DNA from: Steinernema hermaphroditum
Taxonomy: Eukaryota; Nematoda; Chromadorea; Rhabditida; Steinernematidae
NCBI GenBank assembly: GCA_030435675.1
Contig: CM059622.1
Span: forward strand, 10,354,001 to 10,418,000
DNA length: 64,000 nucleotides
Direction: 5' to 3'
Shown here: positions 49,712 to 59,556 of the stretch, piece after piece
How positions within the stretch are numbered: the first letter of the stretch is position 1
Layout: every line of letters begins with the position of its first letter
The notes under the pieces: model-generated
Databases searched by the model: none
Told to the model about the DNA's origin: nothing
The model's input: the letters and a program-made list of their open reading frames with translations, nothing else
Translations under genes and position numbers: made by a program

Positions 49712-50796
49712 ATGGAAGCGATTGCGGCCCCCGAGGCGCTCTCCCGAACGGAAAAGTTCATGGTAGACTGGAAGCCGGATCTCTTTCTCGATCACGTCTA
49801 ACGAGCTCCATTTAGACCCTGTGGGCAGCATGCCGCGCCGTCGCCTTCGGAACCACCATCATTGTCTTCGGAATGATCATGGCCGTCGTCGGCTACTTCG
49901 ACAAGGACCTTTCTACGGTAGGGGTACGATACCACAACTGAATTGATGCTCTTTGCAGTACGAGGAGTACGACGCGGTCCTGCAGAAGAACGTGACAAAA
50001 GTGAACGATCTCTTCAGGATCCAGCTCAAGAGCATGCAGTACATCGGGCCCGTGGTCATGGGCATCGGCTCCTTTCTTCTCATCATCGCCTGTGTGATCA
50101 CCCTTGAGTCCAGGGATCGCCATGCGCAGGTTGGGCATTGGTAATGAATGGAGATATACGCTCCAGTTCAGGTGATCCAAGACGAAAACCTCGAGTACCG
50201 AAGAATGAGCGAGAGGCTCGTCACCACCTCGAACACGAAGACGTCGATCCTGAACTGCGACGAGACTCCCGCGCAGTCCGAAGCGAAACCTTTCGTCCCC
50301 TTCGAGGAGGAGAGAGAACTCAAAGGCGCCTCCAACGGGAGCACCTTTGAGAAAAGTAAATCGGCATCCCCGGGGACTCATCGGAGGACTTCCTGTTCAG
50401 ATAACAACGTTGATAACCGCGATCCCCACTTGCTCAACTCGAATGGCCACAGGCAAGTAGTCCTCGGAAGATGAAGGCGTTCATTTCACAATTCAGGCTA
50501 GAAGAATGTACCACACACAGCGCCCCAAACTCATCTCAGGCAGGAAGTACGAGGTGGGAGACTAGCACGAGATCCTTGCAATAAGTGTTTCGTCTAGAGA
50601 GAGTACTGTAGCCGAGATCCACGTCCCACGGAGGGCGAAGAGTTCTCCTCGAGCCCTTCCCAACGGGCGGATCAACCGACTCTCGAGGAATCCTCCGGGA
50701 TCGGCGCCGATGGCCGACATGGATTCCCTCCTGGACGCGAACCTCTCCTCGTCTTCTTCTTCGCTCTTCCTCATCAACGATCCCTTCGCCGTTTGA
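49712..50796 (+). CDS. TMEM200-family two-pass membrane protein (6 exons)
   Basis: A membrane protein of 286 residues. Exons: 49712-49762, 49816-49917, 49959-50129, 50172-50452 (or 50456), 50497-50553, 50598 (or 50602)-50796. The first membrane helix is about residues 25-43 (TTIIVFGMIMAVVGYF). A loop of about 40 residues with an NVT glycosylation site follows. The second helix is about 81-100 (GPVVMGIGSFLLIIACVI), followed by LESRDRHAQ. The pair FGMIMAVVGYF and MGIG-F--I-A--I--E-RD matches vertebrate TMEM200 proteins, whose function is little known. The cytoplasmic tail is Ser/Arg-rich and ends FLINDPFAV. The tail has two readings: a GC donor (CACAG|GCAAGT) with the first acceptor, or a GT donor with an acceptor four bases later. 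Both give 286 residues but differ over exon 5. Upstream exons cannot be excluded. Confidence 0.8.
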
Positions 50797-50892
50797 TCAG
50801 ATGCTCTTTGATTCTGTTGCGGGTAAACAAGATGAATCTTTGACTGACCAGAAGGGATCGTTTTCTTGTTCAAATAATTAGTGAAGAAAGGA

Positions 50893-50898
50893 TTTATT
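50893..50898 (-). terminator. Polyadenylation signal of the CD164-like gene
   Basis: AATAAA on the minus strand, 27 bases after the stop codon. Confidence 0.6.
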
Positions 50899-50925
50899 TC
50901 AGAAATTAGGAATGTACAGTTGTGA

Positions 50926-51777
50926 CTAGTAGGCCCGCAGTCCAGGATTGTTCATCCGACGCTTCAGCCACATATTGTAGACAAGAATCATTCCGATCAT
51001 GAGAAGCATTCCCATCAGTGTGCCTCCTGAATGTCAATTCAAAAAGTCACTATCGGCCAATCGAAAGACACTCACCAAAGAAGGTCCCAGCCTCGAATCC
51101 TCTTTTGGTCTCGTCTTTCCGTCCATTGCACGGCGTTTTGTTTATGTTCTCCTCGAGGCTACAGTCCATCGGAGGGTCTTGGCACTCGGGTCGACGCTTG
51201 TTGTCCTTGTTTTCGCAGTCAGTGGGAGGGTTCTGGCACTGAGGATAGATTCTCTTCGCAGGGTCGGAGTAGTTCGTCGGAGGGTTTTGGCACTCGGGTC
51301 GATGCTTGTTTTCCTTCTTTCCGCAGTCTGTCGGAGGGTTCTGACATTCTGGGAAGATTACTTTTGCAGGGTCGGAGCAATTAGTCGGAGTTGGCTGACA
51401 CTGCGGGAAGTACTTGAAGCCAGGATCAGAGCAGTTAAGAGGAGGATTGTGACATTGTGGCGTGAGAGTACTAGCCGGTTCGCTGCAGTTCGTCGGGGGA
51501 TGCTGGCATTCAGGACGTAAGCTGTTTTGTCCGACCTTGCAGTCAGTTGGGGGATTCTGACAATCTGGGCCCAGCTTTTTCTCTGCGGTGTCACAGTCCT
51601 TTTCTGGCTCGGTAGGGGCAGTGGTAGTGGTCGTAGTTGACTTAGGCGGTGCGGTGCTCTCGACTGTGCTGACAAGGCCCACAGATATTAAGAAAATAGC
51701 TAAACTCCCAGATTACGCCAGTTTTTACATATAGCCATACCAACTAGAAGGAGCGGAAATGGGACAGTAAACTTCAT
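50926..51777 (-). CDS. CD164/endolyn-like type I membrane protein with Cys-Pro repeats (3 exons)
   Basis: A single-pass membrane protein of 253 residues. Exons in coding order: 51777-51741, 51699-51076, 51026-50926. Signal peptide about 1-27 (MKFTVPFPLLLVAIFLISVG), then a Thr-rich mucin-like piece (KSTTTTTTAPTEPE). Seven to eight tandem units of about 17-18 residues follow, with the core C-Q-N-P-P-T-D/N-C, probably each closing a disulphide. The end is EAGTFFGGTLMGMLLMIGMI, a membrane helix and a short basic tail ending LRAY. The FxAxxFxGG run before the helix is typical of CD164 family proteins, which sit in endosomes and lysosomes. One unit has Tyr instead of the second Cys (PPTNYSDP). The repeats show as a minisatellite in the DNA. 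Confidence 0.75.
51200..51600 (-). repeat. Coding minisatellite of the CD164-like gene
   Basis: Units of about 51-57 bases around GGAGGGTTCTGGCA (plus strand) repeat seven to eight times. Neighbouring units alternate between two types, so doubled units of about 108 bases are more alike than single ones. They encode the Cys-Pro repeats. Confidence 0.75.
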
Positions 51778-52492
51778 TTTCCCCATTTGGATCTGAACAC
51801 AAGAAATACACGCTCTTGACAAGATTTACTAATTTTGCCACGTCGAAGGAACAAATTGGAGAGAAAGTGATCCACGAAGACAGGCAAGGTCAATTAGTGA
51901 TAAGCGCCGTGAATCGATAGCGCCGAGCACACATAGGGCCGCGGGAGGGGAGAGTGAAAGAAACGATGACTGTAAAGGGCCACGACGGTTGGCGCCGAGG
52001 AATCGGACAAACAGTCTCGTTTCTCTTTCGAGATGACTCATTGACTGATAGATTCTGGAAGGCAAACTGTTGACGTGGCCTTCGGCGTCTTCTGGCGGTG
52101 GTTCTAATAAGCGAATGTTGATGAAATTGTTGTCTTCGTGAGGTGTTGCAATAGAGCACATGCCAATATACGATAGCTTTGGTGGGGATCGTCCTCTGAG
52201 GTCTCTCTAAGGTTCGATGAATGAGTAATAGTTGTCGGTCGTCGTTGTTCGGCCAGTAATATCGCCCAAAAATGAGACCATGAGTTTACTAGAATCTAGT
52301 GCCAGGTAAGGTGTACGTGAATTTCAGAGTGTGCTCGCTAGCGTAGTGCTGGCTACTCTACCGTATCGTTTACTCAGTGAGCCCGCAATCCCATTTCGGA
52401 CCTTTCCCTTTCAGAATACCTTTATTAGTGCGCATGAGAATTCCTGAGAGCCACTCGAAATAAATAACTTTAAATACACATCTCCCGCGCCA
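51778..52492. other. Stretch between the CD164-like and FKBP genes
   Basis: Promoter side of the CD164-like gene and 3' side of the FKBP gene (polyadenylation signal at 52421). An open frame on - at 51829-52161 has no domain and no splice context. No gene supported. Confidence 0.45.
52421..52426 (-). terminator. Polyadenylation signal of the FKBP gene
   Basis: AATAAA on the minus strand, about 67 bases after the stop codon. Confidence 0.55.
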
Positions 52493-54026
52493 TCACAACT
52501 CGTCCTTCTTCGGCATCACCGGCTTCACCGAAGGCTCTCCCTCCAGCGCGTCGGCGGCGCCGTCCATCTCGGCTACCGTAACCACTCCATCGTTGTTGAA
52601 GTCGAGGATCCAGGCGAGTCCGGGGTCTCTCTTCCTTCCGTCCTTCGGAATCCTCTCCTGCCGCTCCGCCTCGTCCATCTTCTCCTGGTCGCGTTCCATG
52701 ATGAACTTGAACTCGTCCAGGGAGACGTTTCCGTCGCCGTCGACGTCGAAGTACTTCACGTAGTAGCGCGCGGCGTGCACGTTGTCGATGTCCTGGTTGG
52801 TCCAGGTCTTCCCGAAGTCCTTCTTCATCTTGTCAGCGAATTTCACGAGCTGCAACGCTGGGTTCAAGGGGGACGCTCTAGGGGATACGGTACCTCGTTG
52901 GCGGTGAGGACGGAGTCGTTGTTGAGGTCGAGGAACTGAAATTGTCCTTCGAGAGTCCACTCCTCGACGGCGACCATCTCCACGTTCAAGGTAATCCAGT
53001 GCTCGTCGTTGGGAATGTACTTCCACACTAAACGAGGAGGTTAGTCATCTCCAAAGGCCATCACAAGCAAATTTTTGAGAAAAAGGAATGTGTATGTATG
53101 GAAATTTATAGATAGTACAGGGTGCCGCAAGATGTTATGTGGTCATGAATATGGGCATGAATGGGTGGTATAAAACATGGATAGATGGGAAAACATGGAG
53201 CAGGATAATCGCGGCCGGACCAACCTCACGGACAGCCACTCTTTTGTTTTTTTTTAGATTTTCAGTTGTATTTTTTTGAGATTTTGAGATTTCGATTTTC
53301 AGATTGCCCATGGACTATTAAAATGCTAAGTGTTAGTTTTGCCTTAACAGTCAATTGTGATAAATTGTTTTCAAAAGATTCCAAATTCACTGCAGATTCT
53401 CTCATTTGTATCGCCTCATTCCTCATACCTTTGCTCTTGTTCTTTCGGCTGAGCCTGTAGGGAATCTGGATCTTCCTCAGCTCCGTGTCGCACATGCCTC
53501 GAAGTCCCTTCTCGAGTCCGGGCATCGCCATGCCCACTCCCAGCTGCATCCTGATAGCCTCTCTTCCGTAGGTCTGATCGAACTTCTTGCCGTCCTCGGC
53601 GAATCCCTTGTAGTGGAAGGTGACGAAGTCCTTCCTCTTCGCCTTCCGGGGGCACTCGAGCGGTTTCCATGTGTGTTCCACCTTGATGTCCAGGGGACCT
53701 CCGTTGCTAGCCTCCTCGAGGGCGCGGATCTGCGCCGCCGTCATCGGCTTTCCCTCGCCTCGGAGCTCGATCACGGGGATCTTGTCCTCGGGTTTCAGTT
53801 TTCCCAACTCGGAGGTCACACCGACATCGATTGTTTTCTCCGCAGCGACGTCTGAAGAAGAGAAATCAAAACAATCTGCAAATCGGGGCGAAAACGTGTC
53901 AAAACTGACGCCACTAGGGTAACCCAGATTCATGAGAAGAGTTCTGGAGAACAAACCTGTTGGGTGGGAGGAGAGGAAGGCGACGAGCAGGAACAGAGCG
54001 GCCGGGAACCTCGTCCGGTTCGGCAT
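52493..54026 (-). CDS. ER FKBP-type protein with EF-hands and KDEL end (FKBP7/14-like, 4 exons)
   Basis: An endoplasmic reticulum FK506-binding-type protein of 327 residues. Exons in coding order: 54026-53957, 53851-53429, 53027-52894, 52849-52493. Signal peptide about 1-21; FKBP domain about 85-190; EF-hand loops near 197-208 (DLNNDSVLTAN), 244-255 (DVDGDGNVSLDE) and 292-303 (DFNNDGVVTVAE); ends in KDEL, an ER retrieval signal. The layout matches vertebrate FKBP7/FKBP14, folding helpers for collagen and other secreted proteins. The FKBP core keeps FHYKG, KFDQ and GLRGMC. The Trp of the usual PGWD floor is Leu (PGLEKG), and the IPPxLGYG loop is replaced by IPYRLSRKN. Prolyl-isomerase activity may be weak. 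Intron 2 is 401 bases and AT-rich. Collagen genes occur elsewhere in the window, but no functional link is shown. Confidence 0.88.
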
Positions 54027-56624
54027 TGTGGAAGAGAAGAATGGACGACGAACTGCGCAGGAGGCGAACGAAGGCCGAGAAGAAAGGCGCCGGTGGAGGT
54101 GACCTTGGAGGGGACGACCCTCCCACCCGCCATGTGGGTCATGCGGCGTGCGACGGAATGGTTGGATAGTTATGAAGAAAATGAACGTGGCGACGAAAAA
54201 ACGATTACTCGGCGGATTAGGGATTGGGACGATGGCGTGCGGCGCTTAGCGCGATTCGCGAGATAGCAGATCTGGAAATCAGATACAGTATCTGTGGGTG
54301 TCTTTTGAAATCAACGATTTTAGAGAACAACAAGTAGTAGAACAGAAAAGCTATCGATTCTCAAAACTAGCACAGATCTTCAACGACGAATTGGCACTAA
54401 AAATTTCTGCTTCCAATTACCGTTAAAGTTACACCAAATCACACTTTACAGAGCCTACAAAGCTCTTTGCAACAGAGCTGTAGTCAGACCCGAACTCGAA
54501 ATACTGGACAAAAGTATAGGCCACCCCCCTTATTAGGCGGTTTGGAGGGCTAGCGGCAAGTTTTGAAAATACCGACTACCCCACGTGAAAAAGCGTCGCG
54601 AAAAACATAGGTTCCATGAGGAAAGACGAAATCCCTGGAAGAGAAACAAATGTAAAAACGTTCAAATAAATCTGAGACCCATTTTCAGCTGGACAAAAGT
54701 ATAGGCCACCCTAGACATTTACTTCGCATTTAATTCGTATTTAATTGCTAACAAGCCCTGTTTTCACTGTTATTCACTGAAACTGTGTTTCGCGGCTATT
54801 TTGTTGCAATGGGTCGAAGTGCGCGTCTTACAGCGGTCGGAAACGACAAAATTTAAGAGCTCCATTCCGGACACATGTCCAAATGGAAACATGATAGACA
54901 GATGGTCACACCTTCTTCGCTAACAGACTCCAAACCACGCAAAACACCGTTTTCGGCGCCGCAGATTACATAAGTATGAAAATTATACCACTTCAGTGCT
55001 TATAGGCATTACTCCCCCTTCAAAAATTAGAACCCCAACATGACCTGCATTCTTGTTCGGGTCCCAGAACGATCTGGAAGATGGAATTTTCAGCTTATTC
55101 CATCACTACCACGTTGTAGAGCGTATGCGAAAACCCCTGCTTCGGTTTTATTCGATGAAAAACGGAGTAAATGCGAATTCTGGGCGTGGACATCTCGTAA
55201 CACGGAATTTACAATGGAAAAAGGTCGTTTTTCAAAAGATTTTGGAAAACCCGGCTGTCTTTCATCCGTAATGTTAGATAATTAGCAGAAGATGACCGTA
55301 AGGGGTTTTCGCATACGCTCTACAACGTGGTAGTGATGGAATAAGCTGAAAATTCCATCTTCCAGATCGTTCTGGGACCCGAACAAGAATGCAGGTCATG
55401 TTGGGGTTCTAATTTTTGAAGGGGGAGTAATGCCTATAAGCACTGAAGTGGTATAATTTTCATACTTATGTAATCTGCGGCGCCGAAAACGGTGTTTTGC
55501 GTGGTTTGGAGTCTGTTAGCGAAGAAGGTGTGACCATCTGTCTATCATGTTTCCATTTGGACATGTGTCCGGAATGGAGCTCTTAAATTTTGTCGTTTCC
55601 GACCGCTGTAAGACGCGCACTTCGACCCATTGCAACAAAATAGCCGCGAAACACAGTTTCAGTGAATAACAGTGAAAACAGGGCTTGTTAGCAATTAAAT
55701 ACGAATTAAATGCGAAGTAAATGTCTAGGGTGGCCTATACTTTTGTCCAGCTGAAAATGGGTCTCAGATTTATTTGAACGTTTTTACATTTGTTTCTCTT
55801 CCAGGGATTTCGTCTTTCCTCATGGAACCTATGTTTTTCGCGACGCTTTTTCACGTGGGGCATTCGGTATTTTCCAAAAGTTGCCGCTAGCCCTCCAAAC
55901 CGCCTAATAAGGGGGGTGGCCTATACTTTTGTCCAGCAGTGTATGTGTACAATATCGAACTCGACGAAATCGAATCAAACCCACAATTCAATGAACCGCC
56001 GGAGCTTTCGAAGAACTCAACGACGCCGAATGGAGTGTATCTACCAGACAGGAAAAGCAATAAGTGGCCCCGAGGCTCGAAACATGGCGACCAAAAGGCC
56101 TCTCGGAAGACCTCGGATCCGATGATTTCGCGAAGAGTCGAGTAGAACAGTAAACTTTGAATCATTTACTCATCCAGTATCTCTCGGTCAGTCGGGAATT
56201 CTTGGCTTCCTGACTAGCTCTTGACCTTCAGACGACCGATTCCTCGTTTGTCTTTCTTATTGTCTCTTTTAGAATTTCTCATAATAACCAAAACGTAGAG
56301 AGCCTACATAAAGGAGAATCATTGCTTTAAATGGCAATACGCACCACTATAGTTACTGTAAATGGCTCTGTGATAACAGAGGGTCGACTTCCCTGTACCG
56401 TGACAGTGCCTTGTTCTTTGCAGTTTATTCACATCTTTCGAATCACCGCATTTGTACTCACTTTATACAGTTTACATCAAAGGGGAAGGCACAAAATAGA
56501 AAGGACACTTCGCAACACGACGAGAGAGAAAATACACGCATTATGTCTTTTGAACCGGGGTTTAAAACTAGATTCCTGTGTGTCATTAAAGTCTTTGGGT
56601 GCTTTGAGATTCTTCGATTCTTCT
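54027..56624. other. Intergenic stretch with a large foldback element
   Basis: The foldback element at 54504-55936 fills most of it. The remaining parts (54027-54503 and 55937-56624) show no gene. The open frame at 56331-56696 is noncoding by composition. Confidence 0.55.
54504..55936. mobile_element. 1.43-kb foldback transposon, Tc1-like ends, no transposase
   Basis: Two near-perfect inverted arms of about 635 bases (54504-55138 and 55301-55936) surround a 162-base loop. The ends read CTGGACAAAAGTATAGGCCA, like many Tc1-type termini. The same terminal sequence occurs again inside each arm (54689 and 55750), so an inner element 54689-55750 is framed by an outer shell of about 185 bases per side. 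On the right, GTCCAG is followed by CAGTGTA. On the left, TA directly precedes CTGGAC, so five bases of the left terminus seem lost. No frame encodes a transposase. Confidence 0.88.
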
Positions 56625-59556
56625 CTAGTCCGTAGGAGACGCCGTCGTGACCTGAGTGTCCGAGTTCTGAAAACACCCGTTTTCATCCCATTTTAACTGT
56701 TTGCGCACTTACCGGTATACTGTAGGCGACGTGCGCTTTGTGCGCTTTTTGTCTGCGGAGATCGGCTTTGATTAGGGCTGAAAGGAGCCTGGATGGGAGC
56801 TAGAGACCGGAAGTGGTTACCTGTGAGAACAGTTCCGACGAGCAAGCACGCCGAGAGGATGACGTTGCACCAGAAGATGCCGAGAATGTACATCACCTTT
56901 CCCATTCCGAGGGTCATTCCGACGCCGAAGACCTGGGCAGAGCCATTGAGGAGACCCGAAGTGGTGCCCTCGTTAATGGGGAACGTGATCTCGGCGGCGA
57001 ACTCGAAGCCGATCGGGAGGTAGCCCGTCATGAAGAAGCTGAAGTGGAACCGTGAGAGTGATTACGGTAGTATCGTTGTGAGAGTGGATTCGCTCATCAT
57101 GTTATCTATTAGCCTCTTTTGATTAAACTAGAGGACCTACCCAAGAGCGATGGCGATGGCGAAGATGACTTCGATTTTGCCGCAGTCGAGAAGGAAGGTG
57201 AAGAGCAACATTCCACCGAAACTGAACAGATAGACGAGCACGGTGGTCAACCTGGAATCCACAATTGCACACAGAAAGAGTATGCCTTTCCTACTTGTAG
57301 TGATGGAATCTGTCGAGAACGAATCCACAGCAGACGGATCCGACCATTCCGGCGACGACCAGAAGCAGGCCGATGGTTCCTGTGCTTTCCTGGGCGTCCT
57401 TATAGTACTCGAGGATCATCTGACTGAGAAGGGTGGAGATGGCGTAGAAGACGCCGACGTTGATGCCGTAGGTGATGAGAAGGAGCATGTAGTTTCTGTT
57501 GGTGGCCAGCTTGCGGATCGACTTGAGGTAGTTGCGGTCGATGGACTCCTCGAGGGCCTGGACCTGAGCCATGCTGGGCGGATGTTTGGGGTGCTTGGAG
57601 AAGAAGAGGAGGATGAGCACGAAGACGACCGTGTTGGCGACGGCCGAAATCAAGAAGAGGACGTTGATGTCGTGGGCGACGGCGCTGACCGACTTCGAAG
57701 CGTGCACGAGGAACGGAGGGAGGACGAAGCCGATGGCGATTCCCAGCTGCAAAGGGGTCTTAGACTCGACGGGGCTCGGCGCATACCTGGTTGCCGAAGA
57801 CTCCGGCGGCACAAGCGGTGGAGACCTGCTTTGGCCCAAACCAGACGGCGGCCAATCGCGGCGGGATCCCGAGGATGAAGACCTGCGAGGAGCCGACGAT
57901 CGTCTGGCCGACGAAGGTGATCCAGAAGCCATTGGGGTGTGTGGAGAGGACCTTGATCCAGGCGCCGATGCAGTTGCCGAAGGCGCCGATCAAGATGGAG
58001 ATCCGGAGGCCGAACTTGTCGAGGAACCAACTGCAAAAGGAAAATGATCATCCACCTTTTGGTCATTTTGTGCTCCCTCCGGCAGAGAACTCTCATCTCA
58101 CTAATTAGCCCCGCTGTGTTCCCCATCTTCTCGATCCTCTTCCAATGGCGGCTCATCTTCGCCGAGATTGATGAATTCGTCCGCCGGCGAACAGCCGTTT
58201 CTTCCACAGAAACGTTTTATGATTTACAATGATGGATCGGGATAACAAAACGTGCGTCGGGAGGACGGCGCCGAAAGCTGTCGGCGCGCAAAAACGGACT
58301 CGGCGATCACTTCGCCTCGTCGAAGTTATTAATTTGCGCTTTTATAAACATTAGAACCTCTTGATGGGTCTCGCGATGGGAGAGCCACCGTTAAAGTAGA
58401 GGCGCTCATTAGGGGTGCACTAGGTGATCGATGATACTCGTGGACGTGGCGGTAGAAGAAGCGGTGCAAACAGAGACGATGTTTGTTTGCCCACAGAAGT
58501 TGTCGCTTTGGAATTGTAAGGACGAAATCGAAGACATATCAAATATTTATAAGCAAGTCCTATTTTTAGGGAAAGGTGAATGTCAGGTCGGCCCACGTAC
58601 TCCAAGCAGGTGCCTAATTGGCTTAGGCCCACGCATCTCGGGACACTAATCATTAGCATTCCAACTGGGTTCTTTCTTCGACTCGGACTCGGGATGGAAT
58701 ATCAAAAGATCGAAAGTCAGAAAGATGAAGCAGAGATGATTCTTGGAACGGCTAATCAAGGGCACAAGAAGCTGGCTTGTTTTCAGTTTCTCACGTTGTT
58801 TTTCTCCTTTTTTACCTCAATTAGGTTCCGTGGCAAACATTTTATTTTCGACTCTGAAGGGTGACTTTTGGTTTCCTTTTCTAGACTCCATCGATCTCTG
58901 CTCTCTCCTCCATTCCACGCGCATTCTTAGAAGTCGCGTGCAACCGGCAATCACTAGAGTCCATGTTCAGCCACTCAATTACCGTAACCTTCAAGTCTAA
59001 GCCTGCAGTTCTCATTGCGCTTATCTTTGATCGCCCGGGGTGGTCTCGATGGCCTCATCTTCTGCGCTCACCCTCAAGTACTGTCCCGAGATCAAGTTCA
59101 CCGTTTGCAAGTAGTTTCCGTCTGCCGGAAGGGGACTAACCCTCGGAATCGCTGTTTGCTCTGTGCAGCGCTCTTGTTCTACAACGCTAAGCCTCTCCAC
59201 GCGCTCTTCACGCGAGCAAACGAGCGACACAAAAACGACCTTTCACCCTATCCCAGCCACCCTCCGAGACACTCAAAATAGCGAAGAAAGACCAACCTTC
59301 CGGGGAAGACGAGGATCATGTAGGTGAGCATGTAGATCGTCGACGTCCAGTTGATGGCGTCGAAGTCGACGCCGTAGAAGTCGGTGAAGATGTGCGCGAT
59401 AATACTGTACTCGATCCACTGCATCGCGTTCGAGGCCGACAGGCAGATGAACATCGCCAAGATGGCATAGCGCTTCGCGTACACCTTGGTTACGGTAGGC
59501 GTCTTCGTGTCGACGCCGTTCGACGTCGGCGATTCAACGTCGGCGACGGTATGCAT
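56625..59556 (-). CDS. FLVCR/SLC49-like major facilitator transporter (7 exons)
   Basis: A 12-helix transporter of 463 residues in a cell or organelle membrane. Exons in coding order: 59556-59297, 58030-57787, 57746-57295, 57251-57141, 57038-56821, 56777-56713, 56666-56625. Matches to FLVCR1/2 are strong: RYAILAMF, SNAMQWIEYSII, the loop WFLDKFGLR, GNCIGAWIK, SSQVFILGIPPRLAAVWFGP, STACAAGVFGNQLGIAIGF. The family carries choline and ethanolamine, with heme export reported for one member, so choline is the likeliest substrate; this is inferred from family. The tail includes TALIKADLRRQ and ends TTASPTD, short and soluble. Intron 1 is 1266 bases and shows no gene; the others are 39-102 bases. 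The ATG at 59556 opens a short polar N-terminus with a Thr-rich piece. Confidence 0.9.

Noticed and set aside
51829..52161. Open frame of 110 codons between the CD164-like and FKBP genes
   Set aside because: No domain, signal peptide or splice context; likely part of a promoter.
56331..56696. Open frame of 121 codons on + near the end of the transporter gene
   Set aside because: It overlaps the last exons of the transporter on the other strand and has no recognisable content.
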